Shown here one piece after another: positions 7,334 through 10,543 of a stretch of DNA of 10,543 nucleotides. Both the position numbers and the translations under genes were made by a program. Source of the stretch: Hyphomonas sp. (GTDB lineage: Bacteria > Pseudomonadota > Alphaproteobacteria > Caulobacterales > Hyphomonadaceae); NCBI GenBank assembly GCA_003486945.1, contig DNFL01000200.1, positions 27,752 through 38,294 of the forward strand, read 5' to 3'. Below the pieces are notes generated by a model. The model worked only from the letters and a program-made list of their open reading frames with translations. It searched no databases and was not told the origin of the DNA. How positions within the stretch are numbered: position 1 is the first letter of the stretch; each line of letters starts with the position of its first letter.

Positions 7334-9073
7334 TCAGGCCTTTCCTCCGCCGAAGCGTTCCGTCCATTCCGCAACCTGCGTGTCCTCGATCTTCTGGAAG
7401 AGGACATCCGGCGGGGTGATGGCATGGCCGCGCGGAATGGCGTCGAGGAGCGCCGCATAGTCTTCAGCCTTTGAGCCGCCCGGGAATTTGCGGTTTGCCT
7501 CCGGAATGCCAAGCGAGTCCAGAATGTTCTTCGCCGCGTCCGGAATGATCGGTTGGGCAATGATGCCGAAGACGGCGGCGAGGTTGATCCCCGCGCGCAC
7601 GCCTACAGCGGCGCCGTCCACATCTGACTTGTACTTCACCCAGGGCTCCGCCTTGGTGAGGTATTCATTTCCAGCGGCCCAGATGGCGCGCGTTTCGGCG
7701 GCGGCTTTGCGGAATTCCATCGCTTCGTAGAATTCAACGAGGCGCGGCAGGCGCTCGGCCAGCTCGTTCGCCATCCAGGCTTCGGCCTCGCCCGGTGTGC
7801 CGGTTTCGGGAACCTTGCCGTCGAATTTCGAGGCGCAGTATTTGGTGATCCGGTTGACGAAATTACCGAGCACGTTGGCAAGGTCGGAGTTCACTGCAGC
7901 CTGGAAGCCTTCCCATGTGAAGGCGGCGTCGGAGCCCTCCGGTGCGTTCGAGATAAGATACCAGCGCCAATAATCCGCAGGCAGAAGATCCAGCGCCTGG
8001 TCCATGAACACGCCGCGTTTCTGGCTGGTGGAAAACTTGCCGCCATACCAGGTGACCCAGTTGAAGGCCTTCAGCTTGTCCACAGTCTTCCACGGCTCAC
8101 CGCAGCCGAGCAGGGTGACGGGGAAGCTGACCGTGTGGAAGGCGACGTTATCCTTGCCCATGAACTGGACATACTCGGTCTCGTCCGCGCCCTTGTCGGT
8201 TTTCCAGAGCGTTTCCCAGTCCTTGCCGTTGGCTTCGGCCCATTCCTGCGTCGCGGAGATGTAGCCGATGGGTGCATCGAACCAGACGTAGAAGACCTTG
8301 TTCTCGAAGCCAGGGCGCGGATTTCCGGCCTCGTCCGTCACCTTCACGCCCCAGCTGAGGTCGCGCGTGATCGAGCGGGCGATCAGGCCTTCGTCGAGCC
8401 ATTTGTTGGCGATGGAGACAGCAAGCTGCGGCCAGTTTGCGCCCTTCTGGTTTACCCAGGCGCGGATCGTGTCCTGCATGCCGGTTTGCAGAAGATAGAG
8501 ATGGTCCGTGTCGCGCACTTCGATACTGCGGCTGCCGGTAACGGCCGAGTACGGATTGATCAGGTCGACCGGATCGAGCAGGCGGCCGCAGCTGTCGCAT
8601 TGATCGCCGCGCGCCTTCTCGTACCCGCAATGCGGGCAGGTGCCCTCGACATAGCGGTCCGGCAGGAAGCGGCCATCATCGACCGCGTAGACCTGTTTCG
8701 AGGTGCGCACTTCGATCAGGCCATGTTTTTCCAGCTGCTGCGCAAAGTGCTGCGTCAGCGAGTGGTTCGCCGGCCGCGAGGTGCGTCCGAACCAGTCATA
8801 GGAGAGGTTGAAGCCTTCGCCCGCCTTGCGCTGGATCTCATACTGTTCGTCACAGTATTGCTGCACAGTCTGGCCAGCGGCCTGCGCAGCAAGCTCCGCC
8901 GGCGTGCCATGCTCGTCGGTGGCGCAGATATAGGTCACGTCATGGCCGAGAAGGCGCATCACCCGCGAGTACACATCTGCCGGAAGCATCGAGCCGGCGA
9001 GGTTGCCGAGATGCTTGACGCCGTTGATGTACGGCAGGGCCGAAGTGACGAAGATGCGCCGGGGCTTGGTCAT
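7334..9073 (-). CDS. metG: Methionyl-tRNA synthetase
   Basis: The 579-residue class I aminoacyl-tRNA synthetase charges tRNA-Met (elongator and initiator) with methionine in the cytoplasm. It begins MTKPRRIFVTSALPYINGVK, followed by the HIGH-type signature as HLGN (21-24). The zinc knuckle in the connective peptide is complete: Cys146, Cys149, Cys159, Cys162 (C-x2-C-x9-C-x2-C). The second class I signature appears as KFSTS (346-350, in GGKFSTSQKRGVF) rather than KMSKS. An anticodon-binding helical domain fills the C-terminal part (about 395-540). There is no C-terminal tRNA-binding (EMAP/Trbp111-like) extension as in the 677-residue E. coli enzyme. The KFSTS form and short length match, from memory, a subtype found in Rhodobacterales-like alphaproteobacteria. 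The ATG at 9073 has only a weak AAGG before it. The GFA gene follows 4 bases after the stop. Confidence 0.97.
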   Translation of the reverse strand: MTKPRRIFVTSALPYINGVKHLGNLAGSMLPADVYSRVMRLLGHDVTYICATDEHGTPAELAAQAAGQTVQQYCDEQYEIQRKAGEGFNLSYDWFGRTSRPANHSLTQHFAQQLEKHGLIEVRTSKQVYAVDDGRFLPDRYVEGTCPHCGYEKARGDQCDSCGRLLDPVDLINPYSAVTGSRSIEVRDTDHLYLLQTGMQDTIRAWVNQKGANWPQLAVSIANKWLDEGLIARSITRDLSWGVKVTDEAGNPRPGFENKVFYVWFDAPIGYISATQEWAEANGKDWETLWKTDKGADETEYVQFMGKDNVAFHTVSFPVTLLGCGEPWKTVDKLKAFNWVTWYGGKFSTSQKRGVFMDQALDLLPADYWRWYLISNAPEGSDAAFTWEGFQAAVNSDLANVLGNFVNRITKYCASKFDGKVPETGTPGEAEAWMANELAERLPRLVEFYEAMEFRKAAAETRAIWAAGNEYLTKAEPWVKYKSDVDGAAVGVRAGINLAAVFGIIAQPIIPDAAKNILDSLGIPEANRKFPGGSKAEDYAALLDAIPRGHAITPPDVLFQKIEDTQVAEWTERFGGGKA

Positions 9074-9107
9074 GGATGCGCCTTTGCAGGGTGAGCGGTG
9101 AACCCGG

Positions 9108-9133
9108 CCTTTTAACGCCCCCGGCGTTAAAGG
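9108..9133. repeat. Strong hairpin between the DUF418 gene and metG
   Basis: TTTAACGCC (9111-9119) and GGCGTTAAA (9123-9131) form a perfect 9-bp stem with loop CCC. With T9110 bulged, CC/GG (9108-9109/9132-9133) adds two pairs. It starts 6 bases after the DUF418 stop (reading the - strand) and lies 34 bases before the metG start. There is no T run after the stem on either strand. It may be a weak or Rho-aided terminator of DUF418, a processing site, or a structure in the metG leader. Confidence 0.55.
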
Positions 9134-9139
9134 AAAGCT

Positions 9140-10321
9140 CTAGGCACGGCCCCAATAGGTGAACCGCCGCAGCAGCACCTCCATCGGCCCCCGAGGCGCG
9201 AAGCTGCGCCAGAGCCCTGTAAACACGAGCGAAACCAGAGCAACGAGCGCTGCAGTGCCGATAGCCTCCGCCGCGCTCATCCGGCCGAACTGGCTGAAGC
9301 CATAGGCTGTGAAGATTGCGGAGAAGAGCACGGACTGAACGATGTAGGCTGTCAGGGACGCTGAGCCAGCCTTCGCCAGGAAAGCGCGAACAGGCCCGGC
9401 CCGGCCACCGGAAAGGGCGGCAATGATGCCGGCATAGCCAAGGGCCGAGAAAGCGGAGAACCCCATGGTGATGGCGGACCCGAGGAGGAATTTGCTGTCG
9501 ACCGAGGATTCAGCCTGAAGCAGTACCCAGGCCCCTGCAAGACTGCCGAGGAAACCGATCGGCAGGTAGACCCTCCGCGCCAGGCGCCAGAAAGGAGCCT
9601 GTGGCTGGTCGATGATGCCGGATTTGACCGCGGCAAGGCCGAAGCAGAAAAATCCGAACACCGACAAACCCTGCTGGAAAATGACGCTGGGCAACATCAC
9701 GGGCAGGAGGCCGAGGCGGTAAGCCGCCGCATCGCCAAATCGGCCTTCACCAAATGCGCGCAAGGAGGCGGCGTTCATCTCTTCGTATCCGAACTCTGCA
9801 ATCGCGTCCGGCGAAACGGTTTCAAGCGCCCAGATCATTCCGCCCAGCGCCAGCAACAAGGCCGTGTTGAGTGCGATGAGCGCAATGCCGATCCGGGCAA
9901 GCGCCTTCGCAGAAAGGTCGCGCATCAAGAACAACAGGCATCCGAGAATGCCGTACGTCATCAGGATGTCGCCAATCCAGAAGAAGATGAAATGCAATAT
10001 CCCGAGCACGATCAGCGCCGTCATCCTGCGGAAATAGCGCGGAGCGAATGCCTTGCCGGCGCGCTCTGCGGCGTCCAGCTGGTAGGCGAGACCGGCACCG
10101 AACATCATCGAGAACAGCGGATAGGATTTCATCAGAAACAGGCCGGACATCGCCAAGAACGCCGCCTGATCAATTTGTGTATCCAGCCCGCCATCGTGAA
10201 AGCCGGAAGCGAGTGGCTGGGAAAAGGCCATCACATTGACGACCGCAATGCCGAACAGGGCAAACGCCCGGATCAGGTCGGGCAGCATCGCCCGTCCGGC
10301 AGTTTCGGGCGAAGTTGTCAT
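9140..10321 (-). CDS. DUF418 / YeiB-like multi-pass inner-membrane protein
   Basis: The 393-residue protein has about eight to ten hydrophobic segments. The start LPDLIRAFALFGIAVVNV (13-30) matches the N-terminal signature of the DUF418/YeiB family (typically D-x-x-RG-x-A-x-x-GI-x-x-VN). Later, FGFFCFGLAAVKSGII (222-237), GSASLTAYIVQSVLFS (319-334) and the end RGPMEVLLRRFTYWGRA (377-393) match the conserved C-terminal DUF418 domain. The family is of unknown biochemical function; it is related in fold to membrane acyltransferases, so a transport or acyl-transfer role is possible but unproven. I choose the ATG at 10321 because GGGAGA stands 5 bases before it. The longer frame running to 10540 is antisense to the tRNA gene and reads through the divergent promoter region, so it is not real. 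It may be co-transcribed with metG, though a hairpin lies between. Confidence 0.9.
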   Translation of the reverse strand: MTTSPETAGRAMLPDLIRAFALFGIAVVNVMAFSQPLASGFHDGGLDTQIDQAAFLAMSGLFLMKSYPLFSMMFGAGLAYQLDAAERAGKAFAPRYFRRMTALIVLGILHFIFFWIGDILMTYGILGCLLFLMRDLSAKALARIGIALIALNTALLLALGGMIWALETVSPDAIAEFGYEEMNAASLRAFGEGRFGDAAAYRLGLLPVMLPSVIFQQGLSVFGFFCFGLAAVKSGIIDQPQAPFWRLARRVYLPIGFLGSLAGAWVLLQAESSVDSKFLLGSAITMGFSAFSALGYAGIIAALSGGRAGPVRAFLAKAGSASLTAYIVQSVLFSAIFTAYGFSQFGRMSAAEAIGTAALVALVSLVFTGLWRSFAPRGPMEVLLRRFTYWGRA

Positions 10322-10326
10322 CGCAG

Positions 10327-10332
10327 TCTCCC
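10327..10332 (-). promoter_or_regulatory. Shine-Dalgarno GGGAGA fixing the DUF418 start
   Basis: On the - strand, GGGAGA lies 5 bases before the ATG at 10321. It supports this internal start over the much longer open frame. Confidence 0.65.
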
Positions 10333-10370
10333 AGAACCCCGGTCCGTTGTGCCTGCAGGGGCAGGGGATG

Positions 10371-10398
10371 GCAAGGCGCAGGCCGAGCGGCCCCTTGC
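10371..10398. repeat. Hairpin-forming inverted repeat in the divergent DUF418/tRNA-Thr spacer
   Basis: GCAAGG (10371-10376) pairs with CCTTGC (10393-10398). Inside it GGCC (10381-10384) pairs with GGCC (10389-10392) around a GAGC loop, with a CGCA bulge on one side, giving a 10-bp interrupted stem. An alternative pairing is AGGCGCA (10374-10380) with TGCGCCT (10402-10408). It lies in the 117-base spacer between the two divergent genes and may be in the DUF418 leader. Confidence 0.4.
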
Positions 10399-10400
10399 GC

Positions 10401-10429
10401 TTGCGCCTGCCAGCCGTTTCCGGTAACGC
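10401..10429 (+). promoter_or_regulatory. Candidate promoter of tRNA-Thr
   Basis: TTGCGC (10401-10406) and TAACGC (10424-10429) are spaced by exactly 17 bases and resemble a sigma-70-type -35 and a poor -10. The stretch from there to the tRNA is almost pure G/C, as in stringently controlled stable-RNA promoters. The predicted start would be only a few bases before the mature tRNA. TTGCGC also occurs directly before, at 10395-10400. Weak match, position-based inference. Confidence 0.3.
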
Positions 10430-10438
10430 GGGGCGCGT

Positions 10439-10514
10439 GCCGGCATAGCTCAGCTGGTAGAGCATCTGATTTGTAATCAGAGGGTCACGGGTTCGAGTCC
10501 TGTTGCCGGCACCA
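10439..10514 (+). tRNA. tRNA-Thr (anticodon UGU)
   Basis: The 76-base tRNA folds completely. The acceptor stem is GCCGGCA (10439-10445) with TGCCGGC (10504-10510), followed by discriminator A and an encoded CCA (10512-10514). The D stem is GCTC/GAGC (10448-10451/10460-10463). The anticodon stem is TCTGA/TCAGA with loop TTTGTAA (10470-10476), giving anticodon TGT at 10472-10474, which reads ACA and probably other ACN codons by wobble. The variable loop has 5 bases, and the T stem ACGGG/CCTGT carries loop TTCGAGT. No intron or mismatch apart from a G-T pair in the T stem. Confidence 0.98.
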
Positions 10515-10522
10515 CTTTTGCC

Positions 10523-10537
10523 TGTCCGACCCGGACA
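10523..10537 (+). terminator. Short hairpin just after tRNA-Thr, possibly terminator
   Basis: TGTCCG (10523-10528) and CGGACA (10532-10537) form a perfect 6-bp stem with loop ACC, starting 8 bases after the tRNA CCA end. The bases seen after it are not T-rich and the window stops 6 bases later, so an intrinsic terminator is not shown. Confidence 0.35.
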
Positions 10538-10543
10538 CATAGG

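Noticed and set aside
7330..7560. N-terminal extension of the GFA frame into metG (start at 7560)
   Set aside because: The extra 77 residues are Arg/Ser-rich and overlap conserved metG coding sequence. The ATG at 7329 gives the expected GFA N-terminus.
8135..9094. 319-residue + strand frame antisense to metG
   Set aside because: It is opposite the MetRS catalytic core with all signatures intact; its composition is that of a reverse-complement shadow.
9430..9442. Copy of the tRNA-Thr 5' end (GCCGGCATAG) inside the DUF418 gene, possible att-like repeat
   Set aside because: Only about 10 bases match, it is the tRNA 5' rather than 3' end, and no integrase or element boundary is present.
1..10543. 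Search for mobile elements, CRISPR arrays, toxin-antitoxin, phage or defence genes
   Set aside because: No spaced direct-repeat array, transposase or integrase motifs, terminal repeats or known defence domains are visible; all large frames are explained by the listed genes.

Overview
The window is GC-rich, densely coding chromosomal DNA (roughly 60% G+C by eye). It most likely comes from an alphaproteobacterium, possibly of the Hyphomonadaceae or a neighbouring group. This assignment rests on the codon style, the ispA-dxs order, and a methionyl-tRNA synthetase of the KFSTS, two-CxxC type that I recall from Rhodobacterales-like alphaproteobacteria. It is inference, since no rRNA or other marker is present.

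Layout, left half (+ strand). The window opens inside a polyprenyl (farnesyl) diphosphate synthase gene and runs into dxs (1-deoxy-D-xylulose-5-phosphate synthase). These supply two steps of isoprenoid synthesis: DXS makes the entry metabolite of the MEP pathway, and the prenyl synthase condenses the resulting C5 units. Next come two genes of unknown role: a predicted outer-membrane lipoprotein and a small protein with a soluble N-terminal domain and two membrane segments. They are followed by a close pair, an acyl-CoA synthetase (AMP-forming) and an aldo/keto reductase, separated by 4 bases.

Layout, right half (- strand). A GFA-family zinc protein gene lies directly behind metG with a 4-base gap. 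Upstream of metG is a DUF418 (YeiB-like) membrane protein gene. The aldo/keto reductase and the GFA gene converge with only 6 bases between their stop codons. At the right edge a tRNA-Thr(UGU) gene lies on the + strand, divergent from the DUF418 gene.

The window contains mainly housekeeping genes (isoprenoids, aminoacyl-tRNA synthesis, tRNA) plus a few metabolic and envelope genes. I see no transposase, integrase, phage gene, CRISPR array, toxin-antitoxin pair or defence gene. No gene-free stretch exceeds 300 bases; the longest gaps are about 117-119 bases. I did not find an undescribed system. The items most worth a second look are several inverted repeats at gene junctions, the uncharacterised lipoprotein/membrane-protein pair, and the acyl-CoA synthetase/aldo-keto reductase pair whose substrate is unknown. 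Several starts were set from Shine-Dalgarno spacing and differ from the longest open frame.
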